Source: Paulinella micropora
Taxonomy: Eukaryota > Cercozoa > Imbricatea > Euglyphida > Paulinellidae
Reading direction: 5' to 3'
DNA: 64,000 bases
Assembly: GCA_019918135.1 (NCBI GenBank)
Contig: WBZZ01001190.1
Location: 149,001 to 213,000, forward strand
The notes beneath the pieces were generated by a model. The model was given only the letters and a program-made list of their open reading frames with translations. It was not told the DNA's origin and ran no database searches. Numbering within the stretch: the first letter of the stretch is position 1; each line of letters starts with the position of its first letter. The position numbers were made by a program, and so were the translations under genes. Below, piece by piece: positions 29,642 to 38,818 of the stretch.

Positions 29642-32600
29642 ATGCAGACAGCAAAAGAACGAGAGAGGAGGCTTGAGGAGGCCAAGGCAAGGCTGTACGA
29701 GCTCTTAGAAAAAAGACAAAAATTGTCGCACCCGCCGCCGGCACCGGGTGCGCTCGTCCTGCGAAACGCGCAACCGCCGGCGGATGCGGGTGCGCTCGTT
29801 CTGCGGGACGCGCAACCGTCGCCGGCGGCGGACGCGGGTGCGCTCGTTCTGCGGAACGCGCAACCGCCGCCGGCGGCGGACGCGGCGGGTGCGCTCGTCC
29901 TGCGGAACGCGCAACAACCACCAAACGAGTCAAGGTCTAAATCTGTGTCAATTATAGTGGGCTTGGCCGTCTTCGGCGGTTTCTGCTCCCGGGCTACGTA
30001 CGTGTATTACAATGGGCCGAATACGACCAAGACACTTGTTCAGCATCCGTTCGCTGGTACCCGCACGGTCTCCTGGGGAGAGGGGCTGAACAAATGGGTT
30101 TGCGGCCTGAAAACTGGGAGTTTTAAAGGATGCGAACTAAGCTACAGCCAGAAGGGCGAGAAGCTTTTAGACCGCAAAATGGCTGCGGAGGTGGTGAAGG
30201 GCAATGAAGCAGTGGCCGTCCTCCACTATTCCATTGCGGAACTTCTGTCGACGCAACTGTACGCGCGCGACAGCAAGGCTGCACTGGATGCTTACTTTAA
30301 ACAAAACAGCAAGGAGCGAGAAAACTTCGAGTTACGCCGAATGCAGCTCTTTGGCACTACTCACCCCAAGCCCCAAGGAAAGGAACAGCTGGGCTTGGTC
30401 ACTGATCTGTGGGCGGAGATTTCCAAGCTGCCTCGGGAGCCGCTGGAGCAGCCTAGCCCCGTGAAGCAACGCTTGAACGAGCCCCTGATAAAGAGCTTTG
30501 CACGCATCGTAGCCTACCCGGGGCTCTACCAGAGCCAAGCCTACAAGTACCCCCGCTTCAGCCCCGCTAGCAGTGAGGAACTGCGGACAAACTATTCCAA
30601 AGACGAAATCAACAACTTGTACACAATGGCTGCGCTCTACCACAAGTTTTTAGAAATCGACCCATACCTGATGCTTGCTGCTCAAAACATCTTTCTGGAG
30701 CCACGGACCATTACGTTCGAGTATTTGAACCGCTTCTGTGAGCTGGATGAAAGCCTCTGCATCCTCTTGATCCATACCAACAACGTGTTCGGCTATCCGG
30801 TTGCCAGAGAGCTACGGGAATTCTTCGAGACCAGCAGCTATGACCACGCCACGCGGGAGCTCCGCGAGCCCGCCCGGTTCCTGTCCCGCCGTGGACAGGA
30901 ACTCGCAATAGAAGACTGGCTGTTGCAGCAGCAGCAGCAGAGCGATGATGTGCAAGGCGCTCGAGCGCCTGGCGCCCGCCAGGCGCTCCAGCGCCTACAA
31001 GAAGTGGCGCGCGAGTGCAAACACATCGAGGAATACCAGTTATTTGATGCGGCCTGCCGCTTCTCGGCCGTGAGCCTGCACAACGAGTTTGTGCCCTTCG
31101 ATATGTTCAACTACCTGCTAGAAAACGTCTACCAAGGCGACACCGAGCCGCCCGTCTGGACACGCACGTACCACGCCCTGGGCCTCACCAAGCATAGCTC
31201 TCGCTGAGACCAAACTAACAGCACGGTGTGGTTTGGGCCGGCCAAGGTCGGCAGTGCCGAGCTGGCTATTGACAGCCAGCTCTTCCAAGTCCACAGCGGG
31301 TATCTGTGGGGGCCAAGCTACGACAGCACACACCTATGGCGTGACAGAATCATCGACCCCCAGCCCGCGAAGGAGCCGTCGGTCTCGACGACGCACCAGG
31401 TGGCTCTGCACTGCCTGGCGGAGATGGAGGTGCGGCTGAGCGCGCTGCTATACTTCCAGCAGGACGTCGAGGGGCTGCGCACAGTCGCCGACGACGACGC
31501 TAGTATCGAAAACACGGCGCGCTTTTTGCTGGCACCAAAGCCGCAGCCGCTCGCTAAACACACCTACAGTTTCCCCTGCCTCTTGTACGTGGCCTTCCGC
31601 TACGTGCTGCGCAAAAAAACCCTGCAGGAACTGCTAGGCGCCAACCAGGTCTACGACTGGGAAAAAGTCCTGGTAGAGGTGCGGAGCCAAGCTCTAGAGT
31701 GGTACTACCTAGGCCGCGTGGCCCCCGAGTACGGGAAATGGCTGGAACATAATCCGCTACAAGACCTCACGTCCAACTGGTTCTGGAAACTAGCCCTGGG
31801 CGCACCCAACCTACACTCTGGTGCGCGCCGGGCCGTGGCCAAGGCCAACCGAGACCTTTTCAACCGCCTGTACAGCGCGCACAAAAAAAACCTCTTGTAC
31901 GCCAGTGGGGGCAAGCAGGGATACGCCCCGAGAAGCGGCGGCCACAGCGGCTGGAAGCTCGCTAAGCTCGAGCTGGAAAAAGACCAGGTGCAACACGTGG
32001 TCATCGCCACCTACAGCCTTATGCAGACAGCGTCCATGACGCCGCGGGAGCACTTGCTGGCTCTGCGCTGGTCTGCTGCGGCGAACCAAGAAAGCTTTGC
32101 CAAAGTCACCACCGAAAAATCCCTTAGTGATTTGGTAAACGAAGCCGGGACCTCCGTCGGAAACTTCATGCAACGGCTGGCCTGCGTAGCGGTTGGCACG
32201 GCTACGGCGGCACTAACTTTGCCGCTCTCCCAGGCTGCCTTGTTGGTGGGCACCGCGTTCGCGGCCGAGCGGGGCTGGGCGTCGCTGGCCGACTTCCTCC
32301 AGCCCGCCAAGGAAACTGCAAGCCTCCCAGAACTCAAGCATGCAGTCATTGGCTTAGAGGCCGCCGCCAAAGCATTGCACAAAGCCATGGGTGCTCCCAC
32401 TTCCCCCTCACAACAGGATATCGAAAACAGCCTAAGAGAAATGGCAAAGAGCAACGTTATGGGCAACCCTGTAACCTTCCAAGTCTTGCTGCGCCTCAAC
32501 CAGTCGCACGGCGCCCCCCCCGAGTGGGACGAGTTGTGGAAAAATGACCATGCATGCCCAGACTGTTTGCTGCTGCACCGAAAAGAAACAGCAGCGCAGA

Positions 32601-32788
32601 ACTGGTGGGATCCCGCGTCATATCTCAGCCGGGGGCTTAGCGCTGGAGACCCCCTCCCCATCCTCCCCAAGGCACCAAATAAACTCGATGCAGCAGCCGC
32701 CCCCGCAACAAAGGCACGCGGCTCCGCAATACCGCTGTTGGCACAGAGGCCGGGCTGTGGACGCAATCACCCTGCTGCAATACAATAA
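29642..32788 (+). pseudogene. large unknown protein with N-terminal decapeptide repeats (looks broken about once)
   Basis: About 1048 codons from an ATG that follows a TATAATAATC box at about 29616. Residues about 25-95 hold four copies of GALVLRNAQPP-type repeats (one reading RDAQ), then a single hydrophobic segment (SVSIIVGLAVFGGFC) that could be a membrane anchor. The rest is helical and unrecognised, with KTLVQHPFAGTRTVSW, a CAG-encoded Gln run near 30930, and a hydrophobic AVGTATAALTLPLSQAALLV stretch near 32200. It looks broken about once. A TTCAGAAAAAGAAAGAAAAACTGC tail after the stop is also the unit of the repeat array at 33.6-34.0 kb. Its size and anchor would suit a virion protein; this is inference. 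Confidence 0.6.
30955..30996. repeat. hairpin in coding sequence
   Basis: AGGCGCTCGAGCGCCTGGCG and its near-complement CGCCAGGCGCTCCAGCGCCT (one mismatch) meet around a two-base centre, inside the large gene at 29642. Each arm also contains a smaller palindrome. Confidence 0.85.
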
Positions 32789-32873
32789 CATTTTGTAGCT
32801 TCTTCAGAAAAAGAAAGAAAAACTGCGTGTGTTTTTAATGAAACCGCGGGGGGCGTTCGCGCAAAAGCCCGGA

Positions 32874-33533
32874 CTAAATACTCATAAACTGCGGGAAGCA
32901 GTAGATGATTAACGACGGCAGGCCTAGCGCCACAGCGACAACGAATGCCACAAGAGCATACCAAGGACCGACATCTGACTCTGTGCAACACCCGCAGCAA
33001 AATGAAACCAACGCCGCAAAGAGGCAAAGGATGAGGAAAGCTATCATGGCATTATAGCTTCTCTTTGTTTGACACGCGGCATTGACGGCGTAGGAGATTT
33101 TGCACACTCCGTTGCAGCCAATCTGCCAACTGAGCTCTAGATTTTTCGATTCCTTTCGGGTTTTACGAAGCAAATTGCTTCTGTACACCCTGGTTGCCGT
33201 AGTACATGGTTCTTCTTCCTCGTCGCCACTCCAGCGTAGCGACTTGCTCAGCTTTAGGATTACGCTGCTCACATTATAGCTTTCAGCAGGTTTGTAATAA
33301 AAGTTGAGTTTGTGCAAGAAATAGCATTCTTCAGCTTCTTCAAAAGGTCTGACAGAACCTTGTAAGGAACCTGTTCCGTTTAAAGAGCTGTCTTGTCTCC
33401 AAATTAAATTTTGGATGTTTTTATCTTTGCAGCAGCGACGATGCGATCTTGAACCGCCTTCCTCAGCCGCCGATAGCTGTCCGCCCAGTACTAGGAAAGC
33501 CCAAACTAAATTCTGCCAGGCCTTCCGCTGCAT
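32874..33533 (-). CDS. membrane glycoprotein, paralog of the 4.3 kb gene
   Basis: 219 residues from the ATG at 33533. I prefer it over an ATG 27 bases upstream because TATAAAA (33549-33555) lies between them. A signal peptide (NLVWAFLVLGGQLSAAEE) is followed by an ectodomain with ECYFLHKLNFYYKPAE, sequons (NGT, NVS) and LELSWQIGCNGVCKISYAVN. Two hydrophobic helices close the protein (MIAFLILCLFAALVSFCCGC and WYALVAFVVAVALGLPSLII). The order of blocks matches 4305-5108, but identity is low, so the duplication is old. It probably sits in the envelope or host membrane. Confidence 0.8.
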   Translation of the reverse strand: MQRKAWQNLVWAFLVLGGQLSAAEEGGSRSHRRCCKDKNIQNLIWRQDSSLNGTGSLQGSVRPFEEAEECYFLHKLNFYYKPAESYNVSSVILKLSKSLRWSGDEEEEPCTTATRVYRSNLLRKTRKESKNLELSWQIGCNGVCKISYAVNAACQTKRSYNAMIAFLILCLFAALVSFCCGCCTESDVGPWYALVAFVVAVALGLPSLIIYCFPQFMSI

Positions 33534-33548
33534 ATATTTGCTTTTTGC

Positions 33549-33555
33549 TTTTATA
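33549..33555 (-). promoter_or_regulatory. TATA box
   Basis: TATAAAA on the minus strand, about 16 bases before the ATG at 33533. It decides the start codon of the 32874-33533 gene. Confidence 0.6.
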
Positions 33556-33584
33556 CCCAAATGTAAAAACCAAAAACTGATTTT

Positions 33585-33995
33585 TTATGAAACCGGGCGG
33601 GCGGGGGGGTGCCCCCCCCTCCCTTCCCCCTCCCCCCGCCCGCTCGTGCGCGTGCCCCCCCGCTAGTCTCTCTCCCCCCTGTTTTCAAATGTCACTGCCG
33701 GTGGTACGATTCGTGTTCAGAAAAAGAAAGAAAAGCTGCACGTGTTTTTAATGAAAACGGGGGGGGGGGGTGCCCCCCCCCCCATTCACACACCCCCCCC
33801 GCCTGCTCGTGCGCGTGGCCCCCCGCTGGTCTCTCTCCCCCCGACTTTCAAATTTCACTGCCGGTGGTACGATTCGTGTTCAGAAAAAGAAAGAAAAACT
33901 GCATGTGTTTTTAATGAAACCGGGGGGGGGGGTGCCCCCCCCCCCCCCCCCCACCGCCGCTTGTGCGCGTGCCCCCCTTTTTTTTACTAGTCTCC
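33585..33995. repeat. tandem array of about 170-bp units
   Basis: About two and a half units. Each contains TTTTTAATGAAACCG, a G run, TGC, a C run, CGCTYGTGCGCGTG, CCCCCCGCTAGTCTCTC, TTTTCAAATKTCACTGCC, then GGTGGTACGATTCGTG and the 24-base CAGAAAAAGAAAGAAAA(R)CTGCA stretch. The last two parts also occur once after the gene ending at 32788 (about 32803-32845), so the array was built from that gene's 3' flank. Noncoding. Confidence 0.85.
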
Positions 33996-34012
33996 TGCAC
34001 AAACCCTTTGGG

Positions 34013-34213
34013 TCAGAACCACGCCGAGTGGCGGTGCAGCCAGCACACTTGCCACTTGTCTAGCGCACGGGGGGAATCCAGCGTTGCGCCTGCAACACGC
34101 GCACACACGTGCATGCAAAAAAGCAGTAACAGGCCTTTGGATAAAAGTGAGAATGAACATATCCAACAAAAACTTACCTCTTGAACATCCTGCTTGTTCT
34201 GGTTCTTACTCAT
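34013..34213 (-). CDS. short ORF, possibly the first exon of a spliced gene
   Basis: 66 codons whose ATG overlaps the stop of the S3H gene (ATGAGTAA). The first 12 codons (MSKNQNKQDVQE) end at GAG followed by GTAAGTTTTT, a strong splice donor. A TTGCAG acceptor lies about 85 bases further on. Unspliced, it has one hydrophobic stretch (LLSKGLLLLFCMHVC). Low confidence either way; it may just be 3' flank. Confidence 0.25.
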   Translation of the reverse strand: MSKNQNKQDVQEVSFCWICSFSLLSKGLLLLFCMHVCARVAGATLDSPRALDKWQVCWLHRHSAWF

Positions 34214-36152
34214 TTTTACCCGAAGGGTACTTTTCCACACGTTCCTGAGTATCTTCGGCCGACAGCCGGGGCTTCTTAGAAGAAGACCCTTGTGCCTGTC
34301 GTTCCTCTCCCTGCTTACGCTTTTGTGCTTCACTCCAGTCCTCGACGCCAGCAATTTGGCAGGCGCGCCTGCGCTCCGCCTTGCGACCCTCCTTGCGACC
34401 CTCCTTGCGACCCGCCTTGCGCTCCGCCTTGCCATTCGCCTCTAGCATCTTTTCGATTGCGCACCTGATTTTCTCTGTGTTATCTTGCGTCGCTGCCAAG
34501 GACAAAACCCTTTCCTGCCACTCCTCGACGCTGAGGCTTTCGTTGAGGCTCTCGCTGGGTCCCGAATCCGAGCCGGCATCTGTAGTGCCAATCAGCCATT
34601 TGTCGTACTCGGCTTTTGGTACGATCCGCATATTTACGATGCCAAACGCTTTGAGCCGGCCCGCATCCTTGTGTGCCTTGTTCTTACAGTTCACATACCA
34701 GCACAGGCCCTCTCGACAGACTCCTGTGGGTTTGCACTCGTGTCCTGGCTCGGACTTGCTGCGCGGGCAGTAGACGCAGTAGTTGACGCGCCCGTCTCTT
34801 TTGTGAGCACCTCTGCCAGCGCCTAAGCCCGTGAGTGGGGGAAACACCTCGAAATCATTTTGGCGCAATGTGCGCTGGGGAATATTTCCTGCCGCCTTGA
34901 AAGTAGGTTGTTTCAGCTCCTTTAAGTACCCCTCATACGCCGAGATAAAGTCTTCCCACAGAGTAAGGCGTCCTTTATCTGGGATCACCCCGTGCTCCTT
35001 GGACCCCTCGTGCAGGAACCGCGCCAATACGTTCATGCGGGATTCGACGTATTTCTGGTTTTGCCGAAGCTCTTCAGGTGCTATATCTTGCCAGAAGTCA
35101 GCGCCCGGTTTCTCTTGTACAGCTATGCGATAGCGAGCAATGCAGCGTAGAAGAAGGTAGGGCAGCTCACTTTTGGCAATACGTTCCTTCAAGTCGGACT
35201 GGACTCTTCCAGGAATCAGAAGCCACAGAAACAGCGCAAGTCGTCGCTTCCACTGCCCTTGTTTGTCGTCGTAGTTCATAACCCAGTTGCCGGCCATGAT
35301 CGCGGGCGATTTCCATCGAAGGTGTATCACAGCTGTCTTGTTCTTACGGGGGACTGCTACGTTCTCTCCCGTGATGCAGCTCTGCATGGTCGCCTGATCT
35401 AGAACACTCGCAAAGTCTTGTGGCAGGTCCATACACATTACGATTTCCTTCTGATAAAGGCCTTCCAGGCCAAAGTGCTTTTCCATATTCGTAGACATTA
35501 CCCCAACCTTACCCAAAGGCTTCATAAGCGCAATAAGCTCCAACACTGTGCCCTTCCCCGCGCCGCCGTCTCCCAGCAAAAACGGCATAACCTGCCAATT
35601 ATCAAATTCTCCGAGGCTGTACATCAGCCTCCCAACGAGCACTTCGAACACGTGGCCCATTTCCTCGCTTAGCTGAAGCTTCAGCATCTTCGACCAAAGG
35701 GGCGTAAGGTATTCGTCGCCTTGGTTTTGAGCTTCCGCCAGTTTTTCGAAATCTATTTCGAAATCATAAAAGTAGTCAGTAAACGGCGCGGACTCGCCTT
35801 TTTCCTTGAAGTCAGCCCAGGTACGGTACTCCAAGGTCTTGATGTTGAACGAGCAATTACGGAAGCTGATCCAATCGCTGCGGATCGAAGACGGGGTCAT
35901 TAGCGGGAAGAAAGGATGCGATACACGGGCTAGGTACTTATCCAGAGTGTCATTGCCCGCCCTGACATTGTTGGTGTAGTAGAGCGAAGACCCGAGCACC
36001 TCGGCAATGTAGGTTATATAATCGCTCGAATATTCGTACACCCCGGGGATGACCGCATGGGGCTTTAAGATAAATCCTTCGTATCGCAGTAGCTTGTTCT
36101 CTGAGCCATGGCGCACCAGCAGCTCGCGGCAGCATTCCGTATCATTGGCCAA
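34206..36152 (-). CDS. superfamily 3 (D5-like) helicase
   Basis: 648 residues. The core has Walker A FLLGDGGAGKGTVLELI at about residue 189, IVMCMDLPQ at the Walker B position, a sensor-like stretch PAIMAGNWVMN and RRLALFLW at the arginine-finger region, in D5/AAA+ SF3 order. The part before it resembles a D5_N helical domain. After it comes a Cys/His-rich region (YCVYCP ... HECKPTGVC ... CWYVNC), a likely zinc site. The acidic tail carries an unusual EGRKAGRK-type Lys/Arg/Glu repeat near the C-terminus. It starts without an ATG, overlapping the polymerase-like ORF 36158-37105. The two modules are one protein in transpovirons and Polinton-like viruses; here their relation (separate products or a break) is open. 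It unwinds DNA at replication forks. Confidence 0.8.
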   Translation of the reverse strand: MANDTECCRELLVRHGSENKLLRYEGFILKPHAVIPGVYEYSSDYITYIAEVLGSSLYYTNNVRAGNDTLDKYLARVSHPFFPLMTPSSIRSDWISFRNCSFNIKTLEYRTWADFKEKGESAPFTDYFYDFEIDFEKLAEAQNQGDEYLTPLWSKMLKLQLSEEMGHVFEVLVGRLMYSLGEFDNWQVMPFLLGDGGAGKGTVLELIALMKPLGKVGVMSTNMEKHFGLEGLYQKEIVMCMDLPQDFASVLDQATMQSCITGENVAVPRKNKTAVIHLRWKSPAIMAGNWVMNYDDKQGQWKRRLALFLWLLIPGRVQSDLKERIAKSELPYLLLRCIARYRIAVQEKPGADFWQDIAPEELRQNQKYVESRMNVLARFLHEGSKEHGVIPDKGRLTLWEDFISAYEGYLKELKQPTFKAAGNIPQRTLRQNDFEVFPPLTGLGAGRGAHKRDGRVNYCVYCPRSKSEPGHECKPTGVCREGLCWYVNCKNKAHKDAGRLKAFGIVNMRIVPKAEYDKWLIGTTDAGSDSGPSESLNESLSVEEWQERVLSLAATQDNTEKIRCAIEKMLEANGKAERKAGRKEGRKEGRKAERRRACQIAGVEDWSEAQKRKQGEERQAQGSSSKKPRLSAEDTQERVEKYPSGKNE

Positions 36153-36157
36153 CTTGT

Positions 36158-37105
36158 TCAGATTAACAGGGCCATAGAGCTTCTTTTTGTCCTCGATCGT
36201 AGGTAAGTAGCTGTCGCTATGAAACTCGACGTCGAGCCCAGCACCTCTTTTACGTGAGCCCGAATACTCGCCAGCCTCGCGCTCGTAAAGACACTCTCCC
36301 CGCGCCTATGTAGTTTGCTTTCTACCAGCAGTTCATCGTACTTGTAAACCCCGGTGTAAAGAGCCTGGGAGCGCAGGTACCTCATGACAGCCATCATGAT
36401 CTTCAGTTCTTCTCGCTGGTAGACGTACGAGACAAAGGTAGCTAGCTTGTTGGGTTTGTCGCCGAGTGACTGCACCAAAGCCCACACCTCCGCAAAGACA
36501 TCCAAGCGTTTGAACTGCTCCCCCAGGCTCTTGCAAGCCTGCGACCAGTCGCGCATGAGCGTGCAATCGATCAGGTAGTCGCTCCGCACAGACTTTTGGT
36601 TGATCACCGAGTTGAACTGCTTTTTGGCCCACTTTCTATTAGCAAAAGTATCCTCTCTGCCGACCTGCTCCAAAAACAGCTTTTGCATTGATTCCCTCTC
36701 ACCGTTCACGTACTTGCTAAACAGAGCTGGCACCTTCACCCCCTCTCTGTCTGCAATCTGCACCAGAATAGTGGCTGCGGCATTGCTTATGTCGATCGAT
36801 TCGTAGTAGTTGCCAGAGACAAGACGCGTTATCCATTTCGGAACATTTCCAATCGAACCTTCCCCGAAAGCCCTCCCTTTCTTGTCATGTTTGCCTGGCA
36901 TGTACTCGACAGGGTTTCGAGTATGACCGCAGGACTCCAACAGCGCGTTGACATTCGGCTCCCACTCGTTCAGGTCTTCTAGCATGGAGATCGTTTTTAG
37001 CATCTTCTTGTCCATGCGTTGGCTTAGCGTAAAAATCGGCTTGGGAGTCTCTTCCTCGTCGTCGGCATCACTGTTGTCTCTCTCGGCTGGCTTTTTTCTA
37101 GGCAT
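36158..37105 (-). CDS. TVpol-like DNA polymerase module
   Basis: 315 residues. Three blocks fit the transpoviron polymerase (TVpol) family, a derived family A polymerase. Motif A is YYESIDISNAAATILVQIAD (D and N as in the viral group). The motif B helix is RKWAKKQFNSVIN. Motif C is TGVYKYDELLVESK, preceded by FVSYVYQREELKIMM. The N-terminus is acidic with a basic patch (PRKKPAERD). Directly downstream on the same strand is the SF3 helicase, the known partner in TVpol-S3H replication proteins. The similarity to the N-terminal part of 51840-55484 is notable. The gene reads towards the S3H gene, and its promoter must lie in or next to the 37.2-38.3 kb repeat array. Confidence 0.7.
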   Translation of the reverse strand: MPRKKPAERDNSDADDEEETPKPIFTLSQRMDKKMLKTISMLEDLNEWEPNVNALLESCGHTRNPVEYMPGKHDKKGRAFGEGSIGNVPKWITRLVSGNYYESIDISNAAATILVQIADREGVKVPALFSKYVNGERESMQKLFLEQVGREDTFANRKWAKKQFNSVINQKSVRSDYLIDCTLMRDWSQACKSLGEQFKRLDVFAEVWALVQSLGDKPNKLATFVSYVYQREELKIMMAVMRYLRSQALYTGVYKYDELLVESKLHRRGESVFTSARLASIRAHVKEVLGSTSSFIATATYLRSRTKRSSMALLI

Positions 37106-37254
37106 GACAGCTCTTGCCTAAAAACCCTACGCAAGAAAAGAAATCAAAAGTTAGCTTTCACTGGCAACTTCACATGAAGTGACTATATATTTATGCAAAA
37201 GAAAAAGCAAAGGGCTCTGTAACTGCTCTTGTTTACTTTCCTGGGTTTAATAAA

Positions 37255-38290
37255 ACCCAAGAATGACTTGGGCACTGTCCCGAAACCGCCGGGGGTGGTC
37301 TTGCAATTTTTTTTTACAGAAGCCCCTGCACAGGCAAGGGTCGGGGTGTGCTCGGGCGGGGTGTTGCGACCCCCCCCCTCCCCTCCGTCTACACAAACCC
37401 CTGCTCGGGGCGGGGGTCGGGGTGCTCGGGCGGCGTGTCCATGGTTTTTTTTTAGTCAAGAAACATAAAGTTTTTAAGATTTTTTTTGGGTGGTCTTGCA
37501 ATTTTTTTTTACAGAAACCCCTGCACAGGCAAGGGTCGGGGGGTGCTCGGGCGGGATGTTGCGACCCCCCCCCCCCCCTCCCCTCCGTCTACACAAACCT
37601 CTGCTCGGGCGGGGGTCGGGGTGCTCGGGTGGGGGTTTCTGAAAAAATTGCAAGACCCACCAAAAAAAATCTCAAAAACTTTATGTTTCTTGACTCAAAA
37701 AAAAAGTGGACACGCCGCCCGGGCGGGGGGGCGGGGGTGCTCGGGCGGGTGTTGCGACCCCCCCCCCCCTCCCCTCCGTCTACACAAACCTCTGCTCGGG
37801 CGGGGGTCGGGGTGCTCGGGTGGGGGTTGCTGAAAAAATTGCAAGACCCACCAAAAAAAATCTCAAAAACTTTATGTTTCTTGACTCAAAAAAAAAGTGG
37901 ACACGCCGCCCGGGCGGGGGGTCGGGGTGCTCGGGCGGCGTGTCCATGGTTTTTTTTTAGTCGAGAAACATAAAGTTTTAAAGATTTTTTTGGGTGGTCT
38001 TGCAATTTTTTTTACAGAAACCCCTGCACAGGCAAGGGTCGGGGGGTGCTCGGGCGGGTTGTCGCGACCCCCCCCCCCCCTCCCCTCCGTCTACACAAAC
38101 CCCTGCTCGGGGCGGGGGTCGGGGTGCTCGGGTGGGGGTTTCTGAAAAAATTGCAAGACCAACCAAAAAAAATCTCAAAAACTTTATGTTTCTTGACTCA
38201 AAAAAACCCCTCGACACACCGCCCGAGCACCCGCGACCCCCGCTCAGCCAGGGGTTTTTCCCCAATCCTTTTTTTGGGAAAAAATGGCCG
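37255..38290. repeat. array of 190-200 bp direct and inverted repeats
   Basis: Four to five units. Landmarks are CTACACAAACC(C/T)CTGCTCGGG at about 37391, 37591, 37780 and 38091, CCTGCACAGGCAAGGGTCGGGG at about 37326, 37520 and 38023, and GAAACATAAAGTTTTTAAGATTTTTTTTGGGTGGTCTTGCAA in both orientations. The inverted copies (TTGCAAGACC.ACCAAAAAAAATCTC) face the direct ones, so long hairpins can form. No gene is supported; apparent frames are low-complexity. The array lies upstream of the polymerase gene and could be regulatory, an origin or a recombination site. Confidence 0.85.
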
Positions 38291-38475
38291 CGGCAGACCC
38301 CCCCTATCCCCGAGTTCTTAGGATACAGGGTACGGTTTCGTCACCAAACCCCTGCACGCTCACCCCCCGACCCCGGCCCCAGCCGCGTCGTGCCCAAGCT
38401 GTTGCGCGCCCCCACCCTCCCTCAAGATCTCGCGCAAAACCCCCCCCCCCCCCCCCCCGACTCTGTCGGTACGCG

Positions 38476-38688
38476 ATGCACGTGCCACTTGGGCGCGGGT
38501 TGTTGGCCTTGGCTGCTGCAATTGCTTATATGTTTCTATCGTCCCCGTTTTTATTTGTAAGAGGGTGTGCGAATGGAGGGGAGGGAAAGGAGAGGAGAGG
38601 AGAGGGGGGGGGCGCCCCCTCCCCCCCCCCCCCCCCGATTCCCCCTTCAGCTGTCTCCCCGGCCCCGCGAGCTAATTGTGCAAACTAA
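38476..38688 (+). CDS. possible small membrane protein
   Basis: 70 codons with one good hydrophobic helix (GLLALAAAIAYMFLSSPFLF) followed by a G/C low-complexity tail. A GTAAGA after the helix could be a splice donor, making this a first exon. No homolog is recognised. Confidence 0.3.
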   Translation: MHVPLGRGLLALAAAIAYMFLSSPFLFVRGCANGGEGKERRGEGGGAPSPPPPPIPPSAVSPAPRANCAN

Positions 38689-38818
38689 ATCGCACGGGAA
38701 AGTACGAAAAAAAATTATTAAAAAAAACAACAAAAGTCTCAAACTAATAAGTCTTGTACATATTCTAAAATTGACCAAGTTTTTTTTTTGCTTTTTTTTT
38801 CAATGTCTTTGTCGAACT

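Noticed and set aside
29103-29708. A 201-codon plus-strand frame over the small gene at 29130-29474
   Set aside because: Its second half is GA-repeat and G-run translation. The minus-strand frame has better composition and lies in the expected place.
37263-37973. Plus-strand frames of over 100 codons in the 37-38 kb array
   Set aside because: They arise from repeated noncoding units. The protein is made of the same low-complexity peptide repeated in step with the DNA units.
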